From Oscillospiraceae bacterium (lineage in GTDB: Bacteria; Bacillota; Clostridia; Oscillospirales; Ruminococcaceae): a stretch of 64,000 nt of DNA. The DNA is taken from assembly GCA_017438745.1 (NCBI GenBank), contig JAFRUS010000062.1:47683-111682 (forward strand), read 5' to 3'. Below are positions 42,650-52,207 of the stretch, in pieces. The position numbers were made by a program, and so were the translations under genes. Below the pieces are notes generated by a model, which worked only from the letters and a program-made list of their open reading frames with translations, ran no database searches and had not been told where the DNA came from. The stretch's first letter is position 1, and each line of letters opens with the position of its first letter.

Positions 42650-43054
42650 TTATAATTCAGGTGTACCGTAAGCACGCCAGTCAAGGTCGCCTCTTTCAAG
42701 AGCGAGGATGAGTGCTTCGGCTGTTGCTATATTTGTTGCAACAGGAACATTGTGAACATCACAGAGTCTGAGAAGTTCGATGTCGTTAGGTTCGTTTGCC
42801 TTTGGTGTGATAGGATCCCTGAAGAACAGGAGGATGTCTATTTCACCGCATGAGATCCTTGATGAGATCTGCTGGTCGCCGCCCTGTGAGCCGCTTAAAT
42901 ATCTTTTTATGTTAAGTCCGGTAGATTCACTTACCAGCTTGCCTGTTGTGCCTGTTGCACAGAGATTGTTTCTTGAGAGTATACCGCAGTATGCGATACA
43001 GAACTGAACCATAAGTTCTTTTTTTGAGTCATGTGCTATTAATGCTATAGTCAT
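42650..43054 (-). CDS. mgsA: Methylglyoxal synthase
   Basis: 134 residues, standard length. Family motifs: IALIAHDSKK, CATGTTGKLV (phosphate binding), LSGSQGGDQQI with the catalytic Asp, and LLFFRDPIT with the second Asp. It turns dihydroxyacetone phosphate into methylglyoxal and phosphate, bypassing lower glycolysis. First gene of the unit with hisS and aspS. Confidence 0.96.
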   Translation of the reverse strand: MTIALIAHDSKKELMVQFCIAYCGILSRNNLCATGTTGKLVSESTGLNIKRYLSGSQGGDQQISSRISCGEIDILLFFRDPITPKANEPNDIELLRLCDVHNVPVATNIATAEALILALERGDLDWRAYGTPEL

Positions 43055-43112
43055 TGATGATCATATCCTTTCTGATTAGATTTTTCCCCATACTAATATT
43101 ATATATAATTCT

Positions 43113-43140
43113 ATTGTACCATAAATACCGGTTTTGTCAA
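43113..43140 (-). promoter_or_regulatory. Promoter of mgsA-hisS-aspS
   Basis: On the minus strand TTGACA (43135-43140), 16 bases, TACAAT (43113-43118). Confidence 0.68.
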
Positions 43141-43240
43141 AGTTATTTTGAAAGTAAAATTGAAAATTGTTATTATACACGATTTATTTTCAGACATTTG
43201 TTTAAATGGTACAAAACGAACTGAAAAATCGCGGGGGAAA

Positions 43241-45223
43241 TCAGCTTATTGTATTACCATAATGTCTGTTATAGCAGTCTATCAGTTTTCTTACCAGATA
43301 TTTTGAATTTTTACCATCTTCTATAATTGCTGAAAATGCAATTACGGGATCATCGGCAGGCGCAAAGCCGATAACTGCGGTACTTGTACGGTCACTTGAC
43401 GTGGTCTGAGGAGTACCTGTTTTGATCGCTACGTCATATCCCAGATCGTTGAGTGAGAACTCGCCTTCCGGTGTGTTGTGTGAAGCACCGATCATACCGT
43501 TGATTATCGTAGGATAAACATAGTCATAGTTTGGTTTTATTGTTTCCGCAACTTCCGGAGGAACGTCATCGACCTTGTTTCCCTTGTAGTCGTAGATACT
43601 GTCTACAAGGTGCGGCTTGTAACGCACGCCGTGGTTGGCGATGGTCGAAGCAGCTACTGCCATCTGAAGCGGGGTAACTCTTGTTTCTTCCTGTCCGATG
43701 GCCGCCTGAAGAAGACCGCCTGAATACCATTCAACGCCAAGCATTGCACTTGTTTCCGGTCCGGCGATATAACCTTCGGAATCACCGCTTTCAAGACCGA
43801 GCTGTGTGCCGAGTCCGTAGAGGTGAGCGTATTCGATTATCTTGTCTATTCCAAGAAGACGTGACAGCTCATAGAAATAGATGTTGCATGATACCCTGAT
43901 GGCTTCTGTTGCCGCGATATTTTCATGGAATCCGGTACATTCTACTGTATGTTCGTAGAACTGATAGTATCTGCCGCAGTAGAAAGTTGAATTTGGTGTG
44001 ACTTCGCCCTCATTGAGTCCGGCTGTTGCCGTTACAGTCTTGAATGTTGAACCCGGACGGTAGATGCCGTCTGTTGCACGGTCCACAAGGGGAGTGCCTT
44101 CACGGTTTAAGACTTCAGAGTAGTTCTCTATGTAGTCGTCCAGCCTGTATGTCGGTGCTGTTGCAAGAGCGAGCACGTCATTGTCCTTTGCGTCGAGCAC
44201 TACAATGGCTCCCTTGCTTATACCGAAACATTCCTCGTCGTTTTCGTTGAGGTAAGTCATGAAGTCTTCGAGTATTTTCTGAACGTCACGCTGGAAACCT
44301 GAGTCGATTGTAAGGTGTACAGTATTTCCCGGTACCGCTGGCACAGTTACCTCTGATGAGATTACACCGTTGTTCTGTACGGTGATCTCGCGGATTCCGT
44401 TTTTGCCGCGGAGCACATCTTCCATGCCTTTTTCTATGCCGCTTTTGCCCACATAGTCATTCATGAAATAACCCTTGTTTCTGAGCTCTTCATATTCCTC
44501 GGCGTAGATCGGTCCGACTGTTCCTATCTCATGAGGGATAACGTCAACAACAGGATTGGTTCTTATGGCATCTTCGAGTATTTCGACGCCCGGAATCTCC
44601 GGACCCATTTCCTTTATTTTGGTTACTGAGCTTATGTCGATATCTTCGCAGAGCGTGAAAATGTTGCTGAGTGAGAAATCGCGGCGCTTCATTTCGTAGC
44701 GCAGACCGGCGATTATTCTTTTTTCCCTGTCGCTGTAGCTCTCGTCGATGTCGTAGTCCACGATGAATTTGTCCATGCAGTTTTCAGCAGTCGCATAGAC
44801 GTTTACACCCAGCGAGGATTTGAGATATGACAGATCATCTTCGTCATCCGTAGTGAATTCAAACGGAGCCTCAGCTGTCATAGGAAGTGTATCGTAATAT
44901 CTGTAGCCTTCACGGGTCAGAAAATCAGCGATCCTGAGAATTACCTCGTTTGCTTCACGGTTATCCTCAGGAAATGTCGATTTCTGTATTATTACATTGA
45001 ATCCCAGTTTGTTTTCAACTATCGGAACACCGCGGACGTCCTTTATCTCTCCGCGGGTCGCATGAAGCGTCTGTTCCTCAGTGTAGTAACTGGGTTTGTC
45101 CGCCGTGTAGACCTCATGATCAACGATCTGTATCTTCATGAGCTTTATGCCTGCTCCGGCAGATATCGTCAGGACTCCGCAGATTACCAGTGCGGCCCTG
45201 ATTTTTTCTGTGATAGCATTCAT
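43241..45223 (-). CDS. mrdA: Penicillin-binding protein 2 (class B transpeptidase)
   Basis: 660 residues. N-terminal membrane helix (ALVICGVLTISAGAGIKLM), dimerisation domain, and transpeptidase with active-site Ser392 in GSTFK, SCN (445-447) and KTGT (601-604). It cross-links peptidoglycan during cell elongation at the outer face of the membrane. Last gene of mreB-mreC-mreD-PBP2; it begins 4 bases after mreD ends and has the ribosome site AAGGACTG. This gene order is typical of rod or ovoid Firmicutes. Confidence 0.96.
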   Translation of the reverse strand: MNAITEKIRAALVICGVLTISAGAGIKLMKIQIVDHEVYTADKPSYYTEEQTLHATRGEIKDVRGVPIVENKLGFNVIIQKSTFPEDNREANEVILRIADFLTREGYRYYDTLPMTAEAPFEFTTDDEDDLSYLKSSLGVNVYATAENCMDKFIVDYDIDESYSDREKRIIAGLRYEMKRRDFSLSNIFTLCEDIDISSVTKIKEMGPEIPGVEILEDAIRTNPVVDVIPHEIGTVGPIYAEEYEELRNKGYFMNDYVGKSGIEKGMEDVLRGKNGIREITVQNNGVISSEVTVPAVPGNTVHLTIDSGFQRDVQKILEDFMTYLNENDEECFGISKGAIVVLDAKDNDVLALATAPTYRLDDYIENYSEVLNREGTPLVDRATDGIYRPGSTFKTVTATAGLNEGEVTPNSTFYCGRYYQFYEHTVECTGFHENIAATEAIRVSCNIYFYELSRLLGIDKIIEYAHLYGLGTQLGLESGDSEGYIAGPETSAMLGVEWYSGGLLQAAIGQEETRVTPLQMAVAASTIANHGVRYKPHLVDSIYDYKGNKVDDVPPEVAETIKPNYDYVYPTIINGMIGASHNTPEGEFSLNDLGYDVAIKTGTPQTTSSDRTSTAVIGFAPADDPVIAFSAIIEDGKNSKYLVRKLIDCYNRHYGNTIS

Positions 45224-45227
45224 GTGA

Positions 45228-45788
45228 TCAGTCCTTTATAAGAGCCTGATTGTTCTCCGGCTCATATCGCTTTCTCAGTGTAAGGAGCTTTCTGAGCTTC
45301 CTTATGGCAGGGTAAACTGCGATCATCGAAACTACTGTAAGGATAAATTCCGGAAGAATGTATTCCGTAAGAAGTATCTGTTCGCTGTCGTATCCCCAGA
45401 TCATATAGGAGAAGAAATACTTGAATGAAAAATGTATCGCTGAATAGAGGATCATTATCACTGAAAAGTTCAGAAGTATCTGCCTTAAAAGACGTGTGAA
45501 AAGAAGTGAGGTGCAGACACATCCGAAAATAAGTATTATCGCTCCCGAACCGATAAGGTCGCCCATGGCAAGGTCGCTTAAAAAGCCGCATACAAAACCT
45601 ATCACTGCACTGACAAGAGCGTCTTCATCCATGGATATGCAGAGTGCAACCGGGATGAGTATGTTAGGTTTTATAAAGCTGCCGGTGGTCATGAAAATGA
45701 AGGCAAACCAGATAATCACGGAAAACACCAGCCAGCGGATAACGGCAAATTTGCGCTTCTTCCTGGAGGAGATCATCCTAATTCCCAT
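45228..45788 (-). CDS. mreD: MreD shape-determining membrane protein
   Basis: 186 residues with about five membrane helices. It has the low similarity but typical pattern of MreD (SFIKPNILIPVALCISM, GFVCGFLSDLAMGDLIGSGAII). Three starts are possible (GTG 45797, ATG 45788, ATG 45776). ATG 45788 has AAGGTG six bases upstream and overlaps mreC by 11 bases. MreD works with MreC and RodA/PBP2 in the elongation complex. Confidence 0.88.
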   Translation of the reverse strand: MGIRMISSRKKRKFAVIRWLVFSVIIWFAFIFMTTGSFIKPNILIPVALCISMDEDALVSAVIGFVCGFLSDLAMGDLIGSGAIILIFGCVCTSLLFTRLLRQILLNFSVIMILYSAIHFSFKYFFSYMIWGYDSEQILLTEYILPEFILTVVSMIAVYPAIRKLRKLLTLRKRYEPENNQALIKD

Positions 45789-46722
45789 CTGATTCACCTT
45801 TTTCTTCAGAACCTGTCATGCTCTGTCCGGCATTACTGTCCTGTGAATTTTCTTCGGCCTTTTTGTAATCATCTTCTGATTCGCCCTTGCCTTCGAAGTC
45901 TGTAACGACCATTACGCTTGAAAGCTTTCTTATGTCGGCGAAAGGAGTTACGGAAGCATAGTAGGATATACCGCTGTCTGCTGCACCTGTTTCCTTTACT
46001 GTGCCCACAAGATATCCGGCAGGGAAAAGACCGCTTGTACCTGTTGTGATTATTGTGTCACCGGCTTTGATCTTCGTATCCTTAGGAAGATAAATTATCT
46101 GGCTGAGACCGTCAGTGGCATATTTAATGTCACCTTCGAGTATACCGGTGTCGCCTTTGTTCTGAACCTTTATTCCCACGGACAGTTCCGGTGAAAGGAT
46201 TGTCTTTACTGTGCAGTATTTTTCTGATAATTCAGATACTGCTCCTACAAGACCCGCTGATGTTACAACAGGGTCGCCGACAGATATTCCGTCGCGGCTT
46301 CCCTTGTCAATCATAAATGAACAGAACGGGTCGTTGGCATTGTAGGAAAGTACACGGCACGGAGGAGAGAGCACGTAGTCTGAGTGTCTCTGCTTTATGC
46401 CCATAAATTTTTTGAGTTCGTCGAGTTCTGCTCTGGTATTTTCATAGTCAACCAGTTCGTTTCTGAGACGGTTTATTTCATCCTGCAATTCAAGGTTTTC
46501 CTCATAGTACTTTTTTGAACTGAAGATGTACGATACTCCCTTGTCAAGTCCGTTGTATACTGCTGTTGAAGCATAGCGGAACGGCATGGCCAGTGTGTTG
46601 ACAGCTTTCGAGCTTCCTACAGAATAGCCTGCCTGTGAAAGGGAATAAAGCATTATGCCTATTGCAAGCGCAATAATACACAATATCAGTTTGAACTTAA
46701 TGCTTCTGAAAAAATCTCGCAT
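45778..46722 (-). CDS. mreC: MreC shape-determining protein
   Basis: 314 residues. N-terminal membrane helix (LILCIIALAIGIMLYSLSQAG), coiled coil (about 65-110), and the MreC beta domain (SFMIDKGSRDGISVGDPVV, TTGTSGLFPAGYLVGTV). The C-terminal tail is Ser/Glu/Asp-rich and low in complexity (about 285-314). It bridges MreB with PBP2 outside the membrane. Lies 12 bases after mreB. Confidence 0.95.
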   Translation of the reverse strand: MRDFFRSIKFKLILCIIALAIGIMLYSLSQAGYSVGSSKAVNTLAMPFRYASTAVYNGLDKGVSYIFSSKKYYEENLELQDEINRLRNELVDYENTRAELDELKKFMGIKQRHSDYVLSPPCRVLSYNANDPFCSFMIDKGSRDGISVGDPVVTSAGLVGAVSELSEKYCTVKTILSPELSVGIKVQNKGDTGILEGDIKYATDGLSQIIYLPKDTKIKAGDTIITTGTSGLFPAGYLVGTVKETGAADSGISYYASVTPFADIRKLSSVMVVTDFEGKGESEDDYKKAEENSQDSNAGQSMTGSEEKGESDGN

Positions 46723-46734
46723 TTTTTACTCCGA

Positions 46735-47754
46735 TCAATAGTATTTTGGTCCGTATTCGCTGAGCGCGTCCTCATACTTCTGGTAGTTTTCAATAACTCT
46801 TCCTGTGCCCTCGGCAACACAGTCCAGCGGATATTCAGCGATGTACACAGGCATTCCTGTTTCGCTGTTTATAAGGGTATCCAGTCCCTTTAAGAGTGCG
46901 CCGCCTCCGCAGAGCGTTATGCCCTGTTCGATGATGTCAGCTGCAAGCTCCGGAGGTGTCTTTTCAAGTGTGACCTTTACAGCGTCGATTATCTTTGAAA
47001 GCGGATCCGAAAGAGCTTCTCTTATATCGTCTGAGGTTACGGTTATGTTTTCAGGGAGACCGTTGATAAGGTTTCGTCCCCTGATGGTCATTTTTTCAAC
47101 TGCATCACCTGCAAAGGCTGAACCGATCTTAAGTTTGATCTCTTCAGCAGTTCTTTCGCCGATGAGCATGTTGAATTTTCTTCTTATGTATCCGACAATA
47201 GCATTGTCAAGTTCGTCGCCGGCTATTCTTATGGAACGGGATGTTACTATGCCGCCCATCGAGATAACAGCGACCTCACTCGTTCCGCCGCCAATGTCAA
47301 CGATCATGTTGCCAACCGGTTCGGATACCGGAAGACCTGCGCCGATAGCAGCTGCCATCGGTTCTTCTATTATGTAGACCTTTTTAGCTCCGGCAAGCTC
47401 AGCGGCGTCCTTGACCGCTCTTCTTTCAACCGGTGTTACACCGGACGGAATACATACAGTAACTCTTGCCTTTGAAAAAGGTTTTCCTTTTAAAGCTTTT
47501 TTAATAAACTGTGCAAGCATTGTAGTGGTTATGTCAAAGTCGGCGATTACACCGTTTTTCAGCGGCCTTACCGCAACAATGGAACCCGGTGTTTTTCCTA
47601 TGATCTCCTTGGCTTCCTTTCCTACATAGCTTGCGCTTTCATCCTTGGTATTAACGGCAACGACAGAAGGTTCGCGTATGATTATGCCCTTGCCTTTCAT
47701 ATATATAAGTGTATTGGCAGTGCCCAGATCTATACCAATGTCTTTTGTAAACAT
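46735..47754 (-). CDS. mreB: MreB actin-like rod-shape protein
   Basis: 339 residues, full length. Actin-fold phosphate motifs [18 protein letters not shown] (first) and [16 protein letters not shown] (second), plus an adenosine motif near [18 protein letters not shown]. It polymerises under the membrane and directs lateral wall synthesis. ATG follows AGAGGAGAA. First gene of the mre operon. Confidence 0.97.
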   Translation of the reverse strand: MFTKDIGIDLGTANTLIYMKGKGIIIREPSVVAVNTKDESASYVGKEAKEIIGKTPGSIVAVRPLKNGVIADFDITTTMLAQFIKKALKGKPFSKARVTVCIPSGVTPVERRAVKDAAELAGAKKVYIIEEPMAAAIGAGLPVSEPVGNMIVDIGGGTSEVAVISMGGIVTSRSIRIAGDELDNAIVGYIRRKFNMLIGERTAEEIKLKIGSAFAGDAVEKMTIRGRNLINGLPENITVTSDDIREALSDPLSKIIDAVKVTLEKTPPELAADIIEQGITLCGGGALLKGLDTLINSETGMPVYIAEYPLDCVAEGTGRVIENYQKYEDALSEYGPKYY

Positions 47755-47849
47755 CTATCATTCTCCTCTTGAACTTAAGCTGATAAATCGTGTGTGTGGA
47801 TATTTTTATGGTTTTTTAAGTAATATAGTGCTGTGACAATAGGGTGTGA

Positions 47850-48113
47850 TCAGTCGATGAACTTTGAAAAAACTGCGTAGACAGCTACAGAACCTATAAG
47901 ACACAGGATCTGAGCTATGCTGATGTTGAATGTAAATCCTAATGAGAGAGTAATGATAATAAGGTTGAGGGTGATCGGTACGTCATGACCGAACCCGAAT
48001 GATGCTGTGTAGGAGAGAATGCCGCTGCTTGTGTGTTCACCGACATATGCGCCTACGATCAGGGCACTTACAATAAGAATGAGAAATACAAAACCTTTTT
48101 TTGTCATTTTCAT
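47850..48113 (-). CDS. Small membrane protein (DUF4321-like)
   Basis: 87 residues from ATG 48113, behind GAAAGGATATACGAG; a longer reading adds 15 residues without support. Two membrane helices (FVFLILIVSALIVGAYVG and the C-terminal INLIIITLSLGFTFN to SVAVYAVFS region). The pattern resembles the DUF4321 family of Clostridia, commonly found near mreB. Function unknown. Lies between the U32 peptidase gene and mreB on the same strand. Confidence 0.7.
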   Translation of the reverse strand: MKMTKKGFVFLILIVSALIVGAYVGEHTSSGILSYTASFGFGHDVPITLNLIIITLSLGFTFNISIAQILCLIGSVAVYAVFSKFID

Positions 48114-48204
48114 TAACTCGTATATCCTTTCTGAAAATTTGAAGGAGATGCTGATCACTGCTGCAGTACCTGTAAAATCCGGTGCTGTTTCGTATCAGTG
48201 TCCT

Positions 48205-50250
48205 TTATTTTATTCCGCGGAAGTAAAGTCCTCTGGTGATACCCTGAGGGGCTGCCTGGGATCTTTCAGCGTAATCTGAAAATATCTTTTTTATTTCTTT
48301 TTCACTTTCGTCAGTAAAGAAAAGTGTGATAAAGTCCAGTTTCTCATAAGTTTCAGGTTTGTCTGCAAGATATATTGCTTCTGAATTGAAAACCTCCGCA
48401 CTGCCTTCGCGGCACATTACCCTGAAACGTCTGCCTGTGCGGTCAGTGATAGAATGACGGCATTTTCCGCATCCGACTGAGTTCTTTACAGGACAGTTTA
48501 CAGTAAGCATGAGCGGGACCTTTCCGTACGCGATTATACCTGTTTCAGAAGAACATGATATGTTTCCGGCCTGAACCGCTTTCAGTTCGAAGGAAAGCGT
48601 AAGATCCTTTAAACCGTGGTTTGCAAGCTCTTCTGCTGAAAACCGGTTGGTAACGTTAAGCCCGAAATCGCCGTGAAGGACGAATCCAAGCTCTTTTCCC
48701 GTGCTTAGATATGCTGCGTTAGTGCACATGAGATGTCTGAATCCGAGATCCAGAATGTACTTAAGTTCTTTTTTCAGTTTCTCTTCGTCATAAATGAAGC
48801 GCGGAGGCTCGGCAATTATCTTTTCCTTGCAGGATCCGAGCTTATCTGCGCTTTTTATTATTTCTCCGAGAGGAAGTATGATATATTCTGCATTTGTCAG
48901 ATCATGGGCTGTCACTGATGAAGCCTTTTCCAGACGCACGCGTATGGCAGGGAGCGATTTACGCTGCCTGCGTTCTCCGGCACTGGTTTCAGTGCTGAAA
49001 TCTGTGTTTGTCTGGTATGGGTTTCTTTCCTCACGCATGCTGTACAGCTTATCCACGGCTTCGCGTCTTAACTGATTGAGTAATGAAGCCGGTACGGAAA
49101 GGCCTTCTCCGACAGTTATTGTGTTTCTGCCGCCGGTGTAAACTGTATCACCGAGTTTTGAAAGCTGTTTCTGTACATCTTCTTCGGTAACGGCTCTGTT
49201 TACGGCTGTTTCAGGCTCTGAGCCCGTAACCGTGCATGTAAAGCCGTCAGCGTCTGATGCGGTTATTGTTACCGGACTGCCCTTTTTGATCGTTACGTCA
49301 AAATCAAGTGAGGAAATTTTACGTTCCTTTCTGTAAAGCTGACGCAGGTCAGGCAGAACGGATGAAGATGATAAAACGTCATCTTTGTCACGCATTCCGA
49401 ACATGTTTTTTCTGCATCCTGTGAAATAACCGTCTGTAAAGCCGTTTCTTGAAAAAACAGCCTTCAGCATTTCAGTGTCCGGCGTACCGCCGTCAAGTGC
49501 GGTCCTGTACGCAGTTACAGCAGCTGCAACATATTCAGGGCGCTTCATCCTGCCTTCGATTTTTAAGGAGGTCACGCCGAGTTTTTTTATCTCGTCAATG
49601 TGTCCGATAAGGGAAAGATCTTTCAGTGAGAGGCAATGCTCGTCAGGATGTCCGACAGGTGAAAACGGAAGACGGCAGCTCTGTGCGCACAAGCCTCTGT
49701 TAGCGCTCCTGGAGCCTATCATCGCGGACATATAACACTGTCCTGAGACCGACATGCACAGAGCTCCGTGAATGAAGATCTCTGTTTCGAGTCCCTGCGA
49801 TGTTATTTCGGATATCATCTGTCTGCTTGCTTCCCTTGATATGACTACTCTTGAAAATCCGAGGTCTTTTGCAAATTTCGCGCCTCCGGGAGTATGGACT
49901 GTCATCTGGGTGGATGCGTGTAACGGAATGTCAGGCACAGTATTTCTTATGATGTATGCTGCACCCGGATCCTGTACGATAAAGGCATCCGGTGAAATTT
50001 CCGCGTATTTTCTGATCTCGCGGATGAATTCGTCAGTCTGACTGTCTGTTATAACTGTATTTACTGCAATGTGGAGTGCTGCGCCGTACCTGTGGCACAG
50101 TCTGGCTGCTTCCTTCATTTCAGTAATGTCGAAGTTTGAGGCGTTCTGTCTTGCGGAAAAACTTTTTCCGCCGATGTATACGGCATCAGCACCGCAGCGA
50201 AGTGCGGCGACAAGTGATTCTGTATTTCCCGCCGGAGCAAGTAATTCCAT
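48205..50250 (-). CDS. U32-family peptidase-like protein (RlhA/YhbU type)
   Basis: 681 residues. It starts with the U32 signature MELLAPAGNTESLVAALRCG and ADAVYIGGKSFSARQNASNF. The family block EIFIHGALCMSVSGQCYMSA and the Cys residues of NRGLCAQSCRLPF follow. A DUF3656 domain covers the C-terminal part, with another Cys group (CPVKNSVGCGKCRHS). U32 proteins of this size include RlhA, which hydroxylates 23S rRNA, so an RNA-modifying iron-sulfur enzyme is more likely than a protease. Downstream of zapA (12 bases), probably one operon. Confidence 0.88.
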   Translation of the reverse strand: MELLAPAGNTESLVAALRCGADAVYIGGKSFSARQNASNFDITEMKEAARLCHRYGAALHIAVNTVITDSQTDEFIREIRKYAEISPDAFIVQDPGAAYIIRNTVPDIPLHASTQMTVHTPGGAKFAKDLGFSRVVISREASRQMISEITSQGLETEIFIHGALCMSVSGQCYMSAMIGSRSANRGLCAQSCRLPFSPVGHPDEHCLSLKDLSLIGHIDEIKKLGVTSLKIEGRMKRPEYVAAAVTAYRTALDGGTPDTEMLKAVFSRNGFTDGYFTGCRKNMFGMRDKDDVLSSSSVLPDLRQLYRKERKISSLDFDVTIKKGSPVTITASDADGFTCTVTGSEPETAVNRAVTEEDVQKQLSKLGDTVYTGGRNTITVGEGLSVPASLLNQLRREAVDKLYSMREERNPYQTNTDFSTETSAGERRQRKSLPAIRVRLEKASSVTAHDLTNAEYIILPLGEIIKSADKLGSCKEKIIAEPPRFIYDEEKLKKELKYILDLGFRHLMCTNAAYLSTGKELGFVLHGDFGLNVTNRFSAEELANHGLKDLTLSFELKAVQAGNISCSSETGIIAYGKVPLMLTVNCPVKNSVGCGKCRHSITDRTGRRFRVMCREGSAEVFNSEAIYLADKPETYEKLDFITLFFTDESEKEIKKIFSDYAERSQAAPQGITRGLYFRGIK

Positions 50251-50262
50251 AGCTTTAAAACC

Positions 50263-50604
50263 TTATTTTCCGGATTTTTTCTCGAGTTCTGCTATCCTGT
50301 TTTTAAGCAGTTCAACTTCGCGCAATGCACTGTCGCGTTCAAGGCGAGCCCTTGAAGCTTCATCTGCATAATCCTTGAGCTGTAAACGAAGGTTGTCATT
50401 GTCTTCGTTGCAGCGATTCATTTCGTCGAGTGTTGAAAGTGCTATCATAACAGATGCGGAGTAGACCGACTGGTTCACATTAACGCCTACAAGCTCAGCA
50501 ATGTTCTTTTCAAGCTTTCTTGCAAGGTTGTAAACATAGGTTGGTTCCTCGTCAGTGCGGATAGTATACTCTTTGCCGCATATTACTACCTTTACTCTGT
50601 TCAT
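50263..50604 (-). CDS. zapA: Cell division protein ZapA
   Basis: 113 residues from ATG 50604, behind GAAAGGAAA; a longer reading starts 35 codons earlier without support. The ZapA N-terminal globular domain (VKVVICGKEYTIRTDEEP ... ALSTLDEMNR) is followed by a coiled coil (60-110). ZapA bundles FtsZ at midcell. In many Clostridia zapA precedes a U32 peptidase gene, as here. Confidence 0.9.
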   Translation of the reverse strand: MNRVKVVICGKEYTIRTDEEPTYVYNLARKLEKNIAELVGVNVNQSVYSASVMIALSTLDEMNRCNEDNDNLRLQLKDYADEASRARLERDSALREVELLKNRIAELEKKSGK

Positions 50605-50776
50605 CTGGCATATTTCCTTTCTGATAAAATGTAAAAAAATATGAAGGCCGAAAAAGCCTACATAATTATTATAATATATTTTTCCGGTGTTGCATAGACC
50701 CCCGCGCAAATTTTTTTGCTAATTTTTCGGCCTGTATAATGGGCGTTTTTATGCATAAGTGTGTAGAGAAAAAAAG
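50605..50776. other. Intergenic, no gene seen
   Basis: AT-rich region upstream of zapA between its start and the terminator of the secreted helix gene. A zapA promoter is expected here, but I could not assign clear -35 and -10 boxes. Confidence 0.4.
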
Positions 50777-50814
50777 AACCACAGTGCAGCAGAGAAAGAA
50801 AATGCACTGTGGTT
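50777..50814 (-). terminator. Terminator of the secreted helix gene
   Basis: On the minus strand AACCACAGTGCA pairs with TGCACTGTGGTT, followed by CTTTTTTTCTC. Confidence 0.82.
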
Positions 50815-50970
50815 ATCGGTTATTATATTTTATGCTTTAACACGGTCAGATTATACACACTTTAATTTAAATATTATCCCGAAGGTAAACACTTTTTAGC
50901 AGAGATAAGTGTTTGCCATGGGGTTCAGGGAACGCAATGCTTAAAAGCAATTGCGGGAGAAACAGATGAA

Positions 50971-51978
50971 TTAATCTTCTGTTATAACTACTTCTGCAAC
51001 TTCTTCAGCAGCTGCATCAGCAAGTAAGCCCTTGAGAGATACAAGGTCATTTGCATCGATAACGCCGTCAGCGAGAACTTCCTTTACGAGAGCCTTGATC
51101 TGCGGCTTTTCAAGGTTTCTGATAAGCGGAATAGCGATTGTTGTGATGTCAACGAGCTCTTCGTCGCTGAGGTTTTCAGTAGCTGGTAAAACTGTATCAA
51201 CTGCGAGATTTACAAGGTCATCTATCTTGTGGCAGTGAGCGAGCTTGTCAGGTTTTGGAAGATCCTCTGGCTTTGGAGGTTCAGGCTTTTCACCGTCTTC
51301 GAGTACCGGAGGTACTGGAGGAACCGGCTTGTTTGCTTCACGTTCAGCCTTTTCAGCTTCGCGCTTAGCGTCTTCTTCAGCCTTCTTAGCTTCTCTTTCA
51401 GCTCTCTTTTCAGCTTCCTTGGCTTCTCTTTCAGCCTTCTTAGCTTCACGTTCAGCCTTCAGTTCAGCTTCCTTAGCTTCTCTTTCAGCCTTCTTTGCTT
51501 CTCTTTCAGCTGCCTTTTCTTCTTCTGTCTTAGCGTCTTCTTCAGCCTTCTTAGCTTCGCGTTCAGCCTTCAGTTCAGCTTCCTTAGCTTCTCTTTCAGC
51601 TTTCTTCTCAGCTTCCTTAGCTTCACGTTCAGCCTTTTCAGCTTCGCGCTTAGCTTCATCTTCAGCTCTCTTAGCTTCTCTTTCAGCCTTCTTCTCAGCT
51701 TCCTTAGCTTCACGCTCAGCCTTTTCAGCTTCACGCTTAGCATCGTCTTCAGCCTTCTTAGCTTCTCTTTCAGCCTTTCTTGCTGCTTCTTCTTCCTCGT
51801 TAACTACAGGAGGCTTCGGAGCTTCAGGTGCTTCAGGTGCTTCAGGTGCCTCAGGAGCAACGATTACAGGAGCTTCAGCAGCAGCTTCTTCAGTTTCAGC
51901 AGCTGATACGAATGTTGATGCGCTTGTTGCGAGCATTGAGATTGCTGAGATACCAGCGATGATCTTATTGATTTTCAT
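50971..51978 (-). CDS. Secreted protein with long E/K/R/A-rich single helix
   Basis: 335 residues from ATG 51978; a TTG at 52002 with GGGAGG ten bases upstream is a possible alternative. The signal peptide (MKINKIIAGISAISMLATSA, cleavage near ASA or SAA at 22-27) is followed by a Pro/Glu/Ala spacer (38-58). A 157-residue helix follows (60-216), built of 7- and 11-residue units such as AEREAKK and AEREAKEAEKK. Then come a Pro-rich hinge (217-245) and a C-terminal helical domain (250-335). No sorting motif is seen. E/K/R patterns of this kind form stable single helices or coiled coils. It is driven by an ECF-type promoter copy shared with the divergent sigma gene. Family not recognised. Confidence 0.82.
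   Translation of the reverse strand: MKINKIIAGISAISMLATSASTFVSAAETEEAAAEAPVIVAPEAPEAPEAPEAPKPPVVNEEEEAARKAEREAKKAEDDAKREAEKAEREAKEAEKKAEREAKRAEDEAKREAEKAEREAKEAEKKAEREAKEAELKAEREAKKAEEDAKTEEEKAAEREAKKAEREAKEAELKAEREAKKAEREAKEAEKRAEREAKKAEEDAKREAEKAEREANKPVPPVPPVLEDGEKPEPPKPEDLPKPDKLAHCHKIDDLVNLAVDTVLPATENLSDEELVDITTIAIPLIRNLEKPQIKALVKEVLADGVIDANDLVSLKGLLADAAAEEVAEVVITED
51331..51801 (-). repeat. In-gene degenerate tandem repeat coding the charged helix
   Basis: Units of 21 and 33 bases (7 and 11 codons) repeat with slight change across the helix region. The opposite strand is open in two frames because of this repeat; those ORFs are shadows. Confidence 0.8.
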
Positions 51979-51986
51979 AGTAATTC

Positions 51987-52011
51987 CTGTCCCGTGAAAC
52001 AAACGGAACAG
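51987..52011 (-). promoter_or_regulatory. Hairpin at the ribosome site of the secreted helix gene
   Basis: On the minus strand CTGTTCCGT pairs with ACGGGACAG across TTGTTTC. The 3' arm runs into the CAGGA ribosome site of ATG 51978, so the stem could limit translation. Confidence 0.45.
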
Positions 52012-52038
52012 ACCTCCCTTCAGAATAGATCTCAGGAA

Positions 52039-52060
52039 ACGCTGATTTAAAGATCAGCGT
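52039..52060. repeat. Module 1 of the composite repeat, alone
   Basis: ACGCTGATTTA/AAGATCAGCGT preceded by the shared word GGAA. It lies in the leader of the secreted helix gene. Confidence 0.65.
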
Positions 52061-52172
52061 CCTTATAAACGTGTTTGGGTTTTGTAAGTGTAAAAAGAAA
52101 TTTTTTTGAGTAAAAATGACTGGCATAAACCATTTTTTATAGATACCAAACTGCAGTTTTTGTTTTCTATGT

Positions 52173-52207
52173 TAATTAGATGCACCGGTTCCGCAAAAGG
52201 TTCCCGG
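52173..52207 (-). promoter_or_regulatory. ECF-type promoter driving the secreted helix gene
   Basis: On the minus strand CCGGGAACCTTTT, N9 (GCGGAACCG), GTGCATCTAATTA. GGAAC is the usual ECF -35 core and lies 16 bases from GCATC, the candidate -10. The copy at 52334-52368 on the other strand has identical conserved parts and a different N9. Confidence 0.75.

Noticed and set aside
39121..43240. T-box leaders for hisS and aspS
   Set aside because: No GGGTGGNACCGCG-like sequence or antiterminator is found upstream of mgsA, hisS or aspS.
51229..51997. Two long plus-strand ORFs opposite the secreted helix gene
   Set aside because: They are rich in Ser, Ala and Phe because they mirror the E/K/A repeat. 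Neither has a ribosome site, and their bounds follow the repeat.
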